A stretch of 18,460 nt of DNA, taken from assembly GCA_903881065.1 (NCBI GenBank), contig CAIRRW010000509.1, positions 1-18,460 on the forward strand. The letters run 5' to 3'. The DNA comes from an uncultured Bacteroidota bacterium. GTDB lineage: Bacteria; Bacteroidota; Bacteroidia; 2-12-FULL-35-15. Shown here one piece after another: positions 1 through 6,061 of this stretch. Each line of letters begins with the position of its first letter. Position 1 is the stretch's first letter. The notes under the pieces were generated by a model. It made no database searches, had not been told where the DNA came from, and saw nothing but the letters and a program-made list of their open reading frames with translations. The position numbers were made by a program, and so were the translations under genes.

Positions 1-499
1 AACAAACCAGCCAGGTGGTATAAAACCTGCCCATATATTGTGATTTTAAAACAAATTGATGAAGTAATAAAAACACTCCAAGGAAAAGGAAGGTTGTGAA
101 AGTGTATATTCTGTTGTGATAAATAATTGACAGAACTAATAAACCGATTGCTAAACTAATGGTAATGTATTTTGCTTTACTTTCAAGAAGATCCTTCTTT
201 ATAAAGTAATTTAATACTTCATAAATAAATACACAGGAAAACGGAACCACAATAAAAAACAACCATTCTTCAATTGGCAAATTAATAATATTGAAACCAA
301 GTATATAATCTGGATTGAACCTCCAAACGCCAATTGAAGTGAACCACACATCCCAAAGGATAAAGAAAATTGCTGAGGAAATTATACCGGGGAAAAGATA
401 TTTCCACTTGGAAGAGTAGTGTATTTTATTTTCGGAACTTTTAAATAAAGGATATGAAAGAGTAAAAAGAATTAAAAATAAGTATACAAAATGTTTCAT
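1..499 (-). CDS. Lycopene cyclase domain protein (partial, cut by window edge)
   Basis: My own translation of the minus strand from ATG at 499 gives an open frame that runs off the left edge, so about 166 N-terminal residues are visible. It is a multi-spanning membrane protein with hydrophobic stretches near residues 4-17, 36-49, 76-95, 109-124 and 131-147. The motif LPIEEWLFF (about residues 74-82) is the signature of the CrtYc/CrtYd (heterodimer-type) lycopene cyclase domain, with an acidic EE pair thought to be catalytic in the family. The enzyme folds a linear psi end of lycopene into a beta-ionone ring in the cytoplasmic membrane. It starts on the base directly after the crtZ stop codon (TAAATG), so it is the last visible gene of the carotenoid operon and probably translationally coupled. 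Whether it carries one domain or a fused pair cannot be seen here. Confidence 0.85.
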   Translation of the reverse strand, partial: MKHFVYLFLILFTLSYPLFKSSENKIHYSSKWKYLFPGIISSAIFFILWDVWFTSIGVWRFNPDYILGFNIINLPIEEWLFFIVVPFSCVFIYEVLNYFIKKDLLESKAKYITISLAIGLLVLSIIYHNRIYTFTTFLFLGVFLLLHQFVLKSQYMGRFYTTWLVC

Positions 500-973
500 T
501 TATTTTGAATCAAGCAGGGAGTTTTTATCCATGTCATAATACTTTTTGTTTACAAATAAAAAACCATAGGATTCCCCTTCTTCTTTCTGTAAATGTTTGT
601 GATGTAATTTATGCGCACGTCTTAATACGCGAAGATAATTATTATCCACATTACGAAATAGTTTTATCCGTTGATGAATAAAGATATCATGAACCACAAA
701 GTATGCAACCCCGTAAGCTGTCATGCCAAAGCCAATTGCTACTATTGAATATATCTGAAACATAAAGCCAAAAAATATAAATATGAAACTTGGCATTGCA
801 AATATAAATGAAAACCAATCGTTATGTTCCAATGTGTGATTACTTCCAGTATGGTGGTCTTTATGCAAGCTCCAAAGCCAGCCATGCATCACGTATTTAT
901 GAGTAACCCAGGCAACAAACTCCATTCCTACGAAGGCAAGTATGAATAACAAAAAATAAATTACTAGATCCAT
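500..973 (-). CDS. crtZ: Beta-carotene 3-hydroxylase (fatty-acid hydroxylase superfamily)
   Basis: This is a membrane di-iron hydroxylase that adds a 3-hydroxyl to beta-ionone rings. Counting from a TTG at 979, the four histidine boxes are H27-x4-H32, H39-x2-HH (42-43), H97-x4-H102 and H123-x2-HH (126-127). This is the complete CrtZ pattern in a protein of about 157 residues, a normal length. Hydrophobic segments lie near residues 6-24, 57-75 and 78-97. The frame opens with TTG at 979 (TTG GAA ATG), but the ATG two codons later at 973 is the more natural start and is used here. The gene lies 11-17 bases after the cruF-like stop and abuts the cyclase gene downstream, so it is clearly in the carotenoid operon. 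Zeaxanthin-type hydroxylation is inferred from the family; the ring substrate here could be gamma-carotene. Confidence 0.93.
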   Translation of the reverse strand: MDLVIYFLLFILAFVGMEFVAWVTHKYVMHGWLWSLHKDHHTGSNHTLEHNDWFSFIFAMPSFIFIFFGFMFQIYSIVAIGFGMTAYGVAYFVVHDIFIHQRIKLFRNVDNNYLRVLRRAHKLHHKHLQKEEGESYGFLFVNKKYYDMDKNSLLDSK

Positions 974-990
974 TTCCAAATAATTAAAGG

Positions 991-1629
991 TTATAATATA
1001 TTGAGTAGTGCAAAAAACACTAATTCTATAATGTATAACGTTTGAGCGAGTTTATTGTTTTTATTAAAGTCGAATTTATTGAATATTAATAAGAAACAAA
1101 ATCCAATAACAAACCAGGCAAAATAGTTTTGAATGGGTATCGAGGAGTTAGACCATTGCCAAAAGTTATACTTTATCGCAATAGGTTCAATCAATAAATC
1201 AAGGGCTACAAGCATCGCCGCACCTGTTATGCTTTTTACAAAGATGTTTGAATTTAATCGGTTACTTATGCATCCGGCACTATAAATAAGTATCAGCCAG
1301 TTGATGCCTATAATTAAGGGAATATCAAACAATTTAAGTCCTAATGTTTCTCCATATTGATAATTACCAAAAATTACTCCTGATTTTACACCAAGTAATT
1401 CAACAAGAAAACCTGAAACATAGATAATAAAACAGACAATAAAAAAGGAACGGTTGAATTGCTTTTGGTTGATAAAAAGCAATGTGCAGCTAAGTAATAA
1501 ATTGAACGGAGTGAGTTGTAAAAATAATTCTTTATAAGAAGAATGAATGCCTATAATGCCTACTAAATGGAAGATTATAAGGATAACCGTAGATACAAAA
1601 AGTGTCTTATCTTTTTGTTTTGTCTGCAT
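991..1629 (-). CDS. cruF: Carotenoid 1',2'-hydratase-like protein (CruF / DUF422)
   Basis: This is a polytopic membrane protein of 212 residues with about six or seven hydrophobic segments. The region 77-105 (ELLGVKSG, FGNYQYG, LG-KLF--P) and the later D144-LLIEP and NY-AW (169-172) motifs match the DUF422 family. That family includes CruF, which adds water across the terminal 1',2' double bond of a linear carotenoid end. It is shorter at the N-terminus than cyanobacterial CruF, which is about 300 residues. The stop is 11 bases before the crtZ frame, and the start is one base after the stop of the secreted hypothetical, so it belongs to the same transcript. CruF together with a cyclase and CrtZ points to a monocyclic hydroxy-carotenoid. 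The family call is firm, but the exact reaction is inferred; archaeal relatives hydrate bisanhydrobacterioruberin. Confidence 0.82.
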   Translation of the reverse strand: MQTKQKDKTLFVSTVILIIFHLVGIIGIHSSYKELFLQLTPFNLLLSCTLLFINQKQFNRSFFIVCFIIYVSGFLVELLGVKSGVIFGNYQYGETLGLKLFDIPLIIGINWLILIYSAGCISNRLNSNIFVKSITGAAMLVALDLLIEPIAIKYNFWQWSNSSIPIQNYFAWFVIGFCFLLIFNKFDFNKNNKLAQTLYIIELVFFALLNIL

Positions 1630-1630
1630 T

Positions 1631-2137
1631 TTAATGTGATATTTTATTTTTGTCCTCTTCGGTTAGATATGCTGAATGATATAGATAATCAAACATAGTA
1701 TGTTGCAGAGCCATATTTTTATTGGTGTTGTAATTATCTACTATTTTGTTTTTGTCAGATGCTATTTGCTTGTTATAGCCCAATGCTTTCGGGCAGTTTG
1801 TTTGAATAGTGAAACGTAAAAATCGGAACTCTATGTTGTTAGTGTCCTTTGAAATTGATTCTTCAATAAGTTTTTTACCAGTGGTAAACAGCTTTATCTT
1901 TTCCTGTTTATTCTTTATATAGTCAGCCATTGCAGCTGATATAGCACCTTTGTAACAGCGAATAGTATTGTCGGCACTGTTGTCCTTTATTATCTTTTGA
2001 TATAATTTAGAACAGGAAGCACTATCAGATTTTACTTTAAAATATTCCTTTCGCAACACATCTATGTTCATGGATTGACCATAAGCAATGCCAGTAACGA
2101 TTATAAAGCAGAATAGAGATAGTATTACTCGTTTCAT
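1631..2137 (-). CDS. Secreted protein of unknown function inside the carotenoid operon
   Basis: The 168 residues begin with a clear signal peptide (MKR, then a hydrophobic core at 4-19, likely cut after AYG at 20). The mature part is charged, mostly helical in composition, and has cysteines at 42, 61 and 115. A dense, probably conserved stretch spans 101-132 (NIEFRFLRFTIQ, then LGYNKQI and DKNKI). I do not recognise a named family. Its ATG overlaps the crtB stop codon by one base (TAATG), and its stop is one base before the cruF-like gene, so it is embedded in the operon and probably made together with the pigment enzymes. Export to the periplasm is unexpected, because carotenoid enzymes act at the inner membrane from the cytoplasmic side. 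A role in carotenoid handling or envelope placement is only inference from position. Confidence 0.8.
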   Translation of the reverse strand: MKRVILSLFCFIIVTGIAYGQSMNIDVLRKEYFKVKSDSASCSKLYQKIIKDNSADNTIRCYKGAISAAMADYIKNKQEKIKLFTTGKKLIEESISKDTNNIEFRFLRFTIQTNCPKALGYNKQIASDKNKIVDNYNTNKNMALQHTMFDYLYHSAYLTEEDKNKISH

Positions 2138-2973
2138 TAAATTAAATTAAAACTATGCTTGAAGTACGAACCGATAAATAATAGATATTTCCTTGAGTCG
2201 GGAATACGTATGCGGGTAGAAATAACTTTTTCGGGTGCTGTGTTTTCTATTTTTTTGAATAGTGAAATATAATAGATGTAAGCCAGATACACGCCAAGAC
2301 GGGCTTTTTTAGGAAGTTTTTTTATTCCTCTTAGTCCTGCATCAAAATCTTTTTGAATGTCTGCTTCTATTTCTTTTTTAGTTGTCGCATTAAAATTCTC
2401 CAACTGAAATCCCGGGAAATAGGCACGTCCTAAAGTTTGATAATCTGCATTCAAATCACGAAGGAAATTTATCTTTTGGAATGCAGATCCCAGTTTCATG
2501 GCATCTGGTTTAAGCTCCTGATATTGCTTTTCATCACCGCCAACAAATATTTTCAGGCACATTAATCCAACAACTTCGGCGGATCCTAAGATGTATTTTT
2601 CGTATCCTTCCTGATTGTAATTGTGTTTTTCCAAATCCATTTCCATGCTGTTGAGAAATGTATCTATCAATTCCACATCAATATTATATTTGTTGACGGT
2701 GTCCTGAAACGATTGCAGAATGGGGTTTAGGCTTATTTTATCATTTATTGCATCGTGAGTATCCTTAATGAAACGTGCAAGTAAATCTTTTTTATTATGT
2801 GTATGAAAGGTGTCAACAATTTCATCTGCGAAGCGAACAAAGCCATAGATGGCATGAATCGGCATCACAAAATCCTTATGTAATAATTTTATGCCTAACG
2901 AAAACGAAGTGCTGTAGTTGTTTGTAACCAACTTGCTGCACTTGTAACATACATTATTGTATAATTCTTTCAT
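2137..2973 (-). CDS. crtB: Phytoene synthase (squalene/phytoene synthase family)
   Basis: This enzyme condenses two geranylgeranyl diphosphates into phytoene, the first committed carotenoid step. Both Asp-rich Mg-diphosphate motifs are present: D50-EIV-D54 and D173-LNA-D177, the latter within N169-FLRDLNADY. The YxxGSAEVVG stretch near 127-136 and the GRAYFP stretch (182-187) are also typical. At 278 residues it is normal for bacterial CrtB. Start is ATG at 2973, 24 bases after the crtI stop, and the stop overlaps the next ATG by one base. A squalene synthase (HpnD-like) role is less likely, because the neighbours are crtI, crtZ and a lycopene cyclase. Confidence 0.95.
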   Translation of the reverse strand: MKELYNNVCYKCSKLVTNNYSTSFSLGIKLLHKDFVMPIHAIYGFVRFADEIVDTFHTHNKKDLLARFIKDTHDAINDKISLNPILQSFQDTVNKYNIDVELIDTFLNSMEMDLEKHNYNQEGYEKYILGSAEVVGLMCLKIFVGGDEKQYQELKPDAMKLGSAFQKINFLRDLNADYQTLGRAYFPGFQLENFNATTKKEIEADIQKDFDAGLRGIKKLPKKARLGVYLAYIYYISLFKKIENTAPEKVISTRIRIPDSRKYLLFIGSYFKHSFNLI

Positions 2974-2982
2974 ATAGGAAAT

Positions 2983-3008
2983 TCTAAATTCTAATCTCTA
3001 AATTCTAA
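2983..3008. repeat. 12-bp direct repeat at the crtI-crtB junction
   Basis: TCTAAATTCTAA occurs at 2983-2994 and again at 2997-3008, a 14-base period. The second copy contains the crtI stop codon (CTA at 2998-3000 on this strand). No function is evident; it looks like a local slippage duplication. Confidence 0.75.
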
Positions 3009-4482
3009 CTTTAAACTTCTTTGTAATTTCCCTTGCCACTACCTGTCCGGAAATGATTGATGGCGGAACTCCCGGACCCGGAACTGTTAACTGACCTGCA
3101 TAATACAGGTTATTCACTTTCTTATTTTTCAATGTTGGTTTGAAGATGGCAGTTTGTTTTAATGTGTTTGCCAAGCCATACGCATTGCCTCCAAATGAAT
3201 TATAGTCGGCTTTAAAATCCTTTATCGCATAACTTTTCTTCACTGTAATATGTTGCTTAATGCTTTGTCCTGTCAAGTGTTCGAGCCTGTCCATCATTAT
3301 GTTAAAATACTTTTCGCGAATAGTTTCCGTATCTTCAATGTCAACCGCTATTGGGATTAAAAGTACTAAATTTTCTTTTCCTTCGGGAGCGACTGACTTG
3401 TCTGTCTTCGAAGCACAGGTGGCGTAGAACAATGGATTGCTTGGCCATTGCGGACGGTCGTATATTTCTTCGGCATGCAAATCAAACGGAGCATCAAAAA
3501 ATAAATTATGATGTTCGAGTCCTTCTATCTTTTTATCAACGCCGATATAATACATAAGGCACGAAGGCGCCATTTTACGACTCTTCCAATACTCTTTCGA
3601 ATAGTTTCTATATTTTTCTTCAAGTAGATTTTGTTCTACATGATGATAATCTGCCGCACCTACCACAACATCTGCTTCGTAAGTAATGCCATTGGAAACA
3701 ACACTTACAGCCTTTCCGTTCTCGATATTTATTTTCTGAACTGTTTCGTGTGTTCTTATTTTTACTCCTGCTTTGATGGCAACATTTTCCATCGCTTCCA
3801 CTATTTTATACATTCCGCCTTGCGGATACCAAGTGCCCAACACGATGTCTGCATAGTTCATCATGCTGTATAAAGCAGGTGTTTCATTGGGTTTGGCTCC
3901 AAGGAATAAAACAGGAAACTCCAGCAGTTGAATTAATTTTTGATTGGTAAAATGATTCTTGATGTACATACTTATCGATTTAAATAAGTCCATACGAAGG
4001 GCGGCATTTAAAATGCGGAAGTCGAGAAACTCAAGTATCGAGAGGCTTGGCTTGTGCACAAAGTCGCTCATGCTGACATTGTATTTATATTCGGCATCTG
4101 CCAAAAACTTCTTCAATGCCACACTGCTTCCGGGTTCGTGCTTTTCGAATAGCTGATAAAATTCATTGAGGTTGGCAGGAATACGAAATACTTCTTCCTT
4201 GCTGAAGAACACTGAATACGATGGATCGAGGCGAACCAAATCATATTGCTGTGCTACTGTTGTATTAAATTCTTTGAAATAGTTTTCGAATACATCGGGC
4301 ATCCAGTACCAGCTTGGGCCCATATCAAAGGTGAAACCATTTATCACCAGCTTGCGTGCACGGCCGCCGATACAGGAATTCTTTTCGAGCAGTATAACAT
4401 CAAACCCGCTTTTAGCTAACGATGCAGCAGCCGATAATCCTGCAAAACCTGCACCTATTACTATTACTTTATTCTTTTTCAT
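2998..4482 (-). CDS. crtI: Phytoene desaturase (CrtI type)
   Basis: This FAD-dependent desaturase/isomerase converts phytoene stepwise to lycopene at the membrane. The N-terminus has the Rossmann dinucleotide motif G10-A-G12-F-A-G15, followed by the acidic end of beta-2 (LLEKN, about 31-35) and the GGRA motif near 40. The C-terminus carries the CrtI signature YYAGQLTVPGPGVPPS (about 460-475), next to the FAD ribityl site. Length 494 is normal. It follows rpe by 39 bases with no clear promoter between them, and precedes crtB by 24 bases. The last codons and the TAG stop lie inside a short direct repeat (see the repeat entry), so the extreme C-terminus may be recently altered. The number of desaturation steps, four to lycopene or fewer, cannot be read from the sequence. 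Confidence 0.95.
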   Translation of the reverse strand: MKKNKVIVIGAGFAGLSAAASLAKSGFDVILLEKNSCIGGRARKLVINGFTFDMGPSWYWMPDVFENYFKEFNTTVAQQYDLVRLDPSYSVFFSKEEVFRIPANLNEFYQLFEKHEPGSSVALKKFLADAEYKYNVSMSDFVHKPSLSILEFLDFRILNAALRMDLFKSISMYIKNHFTNQKLIQLLEFPVLFLGAKPNETPALYSMMNYADIVLGTWYPQGGMYKIVEAMENVAIKAGVKIRTHETVQKINIENGKAVSVVSNGITYEADVVVGAADYHHVEQNLLEEKYRNYSKEYWKSRKMAPSCLMYYIGVDKKIEGLEHHNLFFDAPFDLHAEEIYDRPQWPSNPLFYATCASKTDKSVAPEGKENLVLLIPIAVDIEDTETIREKYFNIMMDRLEHLTGQSIKQHITVKKSYAIKDFKADYNSFGGNAYGLANTLKQTAIFKPTLKNKKVNNLYYAGQLTVPGPGVPPSIISGQVVAREITKKFKVRI

Positions 4483-4521
4483 TACTTAAACAAAACACAG
4501 ATAATAGAAAAATGTTCAGCA

Positions 4522-5172
4522 CTATACTTTCTTTAAGTCTGAAATAGTTTGTGTGGGGTTTGGGGAAGAAAAAACAGTGTTGCCCGCAACAAGCGCAGTA
4601 GCACCTGCTTCGAGCAGCTTGGTATAATTAAGCATATCTACTCCGCCATCAATTTCTATTATTGCTTTTGATTTGGTGGCGCGTATAATATCACGAAGTG
4701 AAACTATTTTATGATACGTATTTTCAATAAACTTCTGTCCGCCGAAGCCGGGATTAACGCTCATAACAAGCACTACATCTATATCTTCAATAATATCAAC
4801 CAATAAATTTACGGGAGTATGCGGATTAATTGCCACACCTGCTTTTACGCCCAACGCTTTAATGGCTTGCACAGTGCGGTGAAGATGTGTGCAGGCTTCG
4901 TAATGCACTGTAATAATATCGGCACCGGCTTCTTTAAACTGTTGCAAATATCTATCAGGGTCCATTACCATAAGGTGTACATCCAACGGCTTTTTGGCAT
5001 GTTTTTTAATTGCTTTTATCACCGGAAAACCAAACGAAATATTTGGTACAAACATTCCATCCATCACATCTACATGAAACCAATCGGCCTGGCTGTTGTT
5101 AATCATTTCTACATCGCGCTGCAGGTTGGCAAAGTCGGCTGAAAGTATGGAAGGTGCTATTATATGGCTCAT
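4522..5172 (-). CDS. rpe: Ribulose-phosphate 3-epimerase
   Basis: This cytoplasmic TIM-barrel enzyme interconverts ribulose 5-phosphate and xylulose 5-phosphate in the pentose phosphate pathway. Metal and catalytic residues are all visible: H33 and D35 in FHVDVMDG, H66 in DVHLMV, and D175 in EIDGGV. The phosphate-binding loops NPGFGGQKF (140-148) and VAGN near the C-terminus are intact. Length 216 is standard. ATG at 5172 follows an exact TATCTTTG promoter box on the minus strand. It is the first gene of the run that continues into crtI 39 bases later, so read-through into the carotenoid genes is plausible. A metabolic link is conceivable through supply of pentose-phosphate intermediates and NADPH, but the arrangement may be accidental. 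Confidence 0.96.
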   Translation of the reverse strand: MSHIIAPSILSADFANLQRDVEMINNSQADWFHVDVMDGMFVPNISFGFPVIKAIKKHAKKPLDVHLMVMDPDRYLQQFKEAGADIITVHYEACTHLHRTVQAIKALGVKAGVAINPHTPVNLLVDIIEDIDVVLVMSVNPGFGGQKFIENTYHKIVSLRDIIRATKSKAIIEIDGGVDMLNYTKLLEAGATALVAGNTVFSSPNPTQTISDLKKV

Positions 5173-5192
5173 TTAATTATTTTATTAGGGTG

Positions 5193-5200
5193 CAAAGATA
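5193..5200 (-). promoter_or_regulatory. Bacteroidota -7 box upstream of rpe
   Basis: Read on the minus strand this is TATCTTTG, an exact match to TAnnTTTG and followed by GCACCC. It ends 20 bases before the rpe ATG. No good TTG is seen at the -33 position. It may drive the whole rpe-crt operon. Confidence 0.5.
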
Positions 5201-5302
5201 GGTTAATATAATTTATTTAACATCTTGAGTCTAAAATTGCAAATCTGTAATCCTTTTAAAAGCATTTTTTATCACAACATCCTTTTCAATCATTTTATAT
5301 TT

Positions 5303-5310
5303 TAGCTTTG
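5303..5310 (+). promoter_or_regulatory. Bacteroidota -7 box upstream of the 5327 gene
   Basis: TAGCTTTG is an exact TAnnTTTG match, 16 bases before the ATG at 5327. No convincing -33 TTG is seen. It lies back to back with the rpe promoter in a 154-base divergent region. Confidence 0.45.
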
Positions 5311-5326
5311 TAGTAAATATAAACAA

Positions 5327-6004
5327 ATGAAAATAGTATTTCCGCTCCTGATTATTTTTCTTTTGTCCATCAATTGCTTCTCGCAGGATACTATCACCAA
5401 AAGAAACGGCGAACGAATAATAGCCAAGATAATTGAAATTAGTTTAGATGAGGTAAAGTACAAAAAGTTTGATTATCAGGATGGACCTACTTATGTGAGC
5501 AGCAAATCATACATTGATATGATACAATTCTCTACCGGAATAAAAGAATATTTTGGGAACAGGGAACAACCTTCAACTTCATATTATAATAATAAACCTG
5601 CAGTAATAATAAATGGACGACCATTTATTAATAATGATAAAATTGTTCCTTTTGGCCATACCCGATGGAGTTTTGAGAACAAACTCTATTTTGAAAAGCC
5701 ACTTGTAGAGATATTATATCAAACAAATGATGCCGAAATAAAAAAACTTATAACTAAAGCAAAACATAAGAAGAAACAACAGTATTGGGGGTTTGCAATA
5801 TTCCCGTTAGCTGGTGCAGCAATAGCTTTCGGGTCGGGCTCCACGGATACCCGATTCAATGGTTCGGTACAGAATATTTTTGTAAGTTCCTCCGCTGTAT
5901 TTGCTGCAGCCGGCATTGGAGCATTCGTATTCGATATTGTTGTAAGTCAGCAGCGCCGAAGTTATGTGAATAAAGCAATAGGAATTTATAATCAGAAATA
6001 TTAA
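5327..6004 (+). CDS. Secreted/membrane hypothetical protein with N-terminal RNGERI domain
   Basis: The 225 residues start with a signal peptide (hydrophobic 4-16, likely cut after FSQ at 20). Residues about 21-66 have the pattern D-IT-RNGE-I-AK-IEI---EVKYKKFD--DGP-YV, which resembles a small domain I have seen at the start of many uncharacterised secreted Bacteroidota proteins. The middle is polar, with a basic run AKHKKK near 145-150. Two hydrophobic segments follow, near 153-172 and 184-206, then a basic tail. This suggests an inner-membrane protein with a periplasmic N-terminal domain. The last segment could alternatively be a small, alanine/glycine-rich membrane hairpin. It is a single gene, divergent from rpe and convergent with the DUF5686 gene. 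No function can be assigned. Confidence 0.8.
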   Translation: MKIVFPLLIIFLLSINCFSQDTITKRNGERIIAKIIEISLDEVKYKKFDYQDGPTYVSSKSYIDMIQFSTGIKEYFGNREQPSTSYYNNKPAVIINGRPFINNDKIVPFGHTRWSFENKLYFEKPLVEILYQTNDAEIKKLITKAKHKKKQQYWGFAIFPLAGAAIAFGSGSTDTRFNGSVQNIFVSSSAVFAAAGIGAFVFDIVVSQQRRSYVNKAIGIYNQKY

Positions 6005-6061
6005 TCAGGAATAAAAAATGTTTCTTAGTTTTTATAATGGCACTAGAAAAACAATAACCTA

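Noticed and set aside
6005..6061. Terminator between the 5327 gene and the DUF5686 gene
   Set aside because: Only a weak all A/T pairing (GTTTTT with AAAAAC) is possible, which is not convincing.
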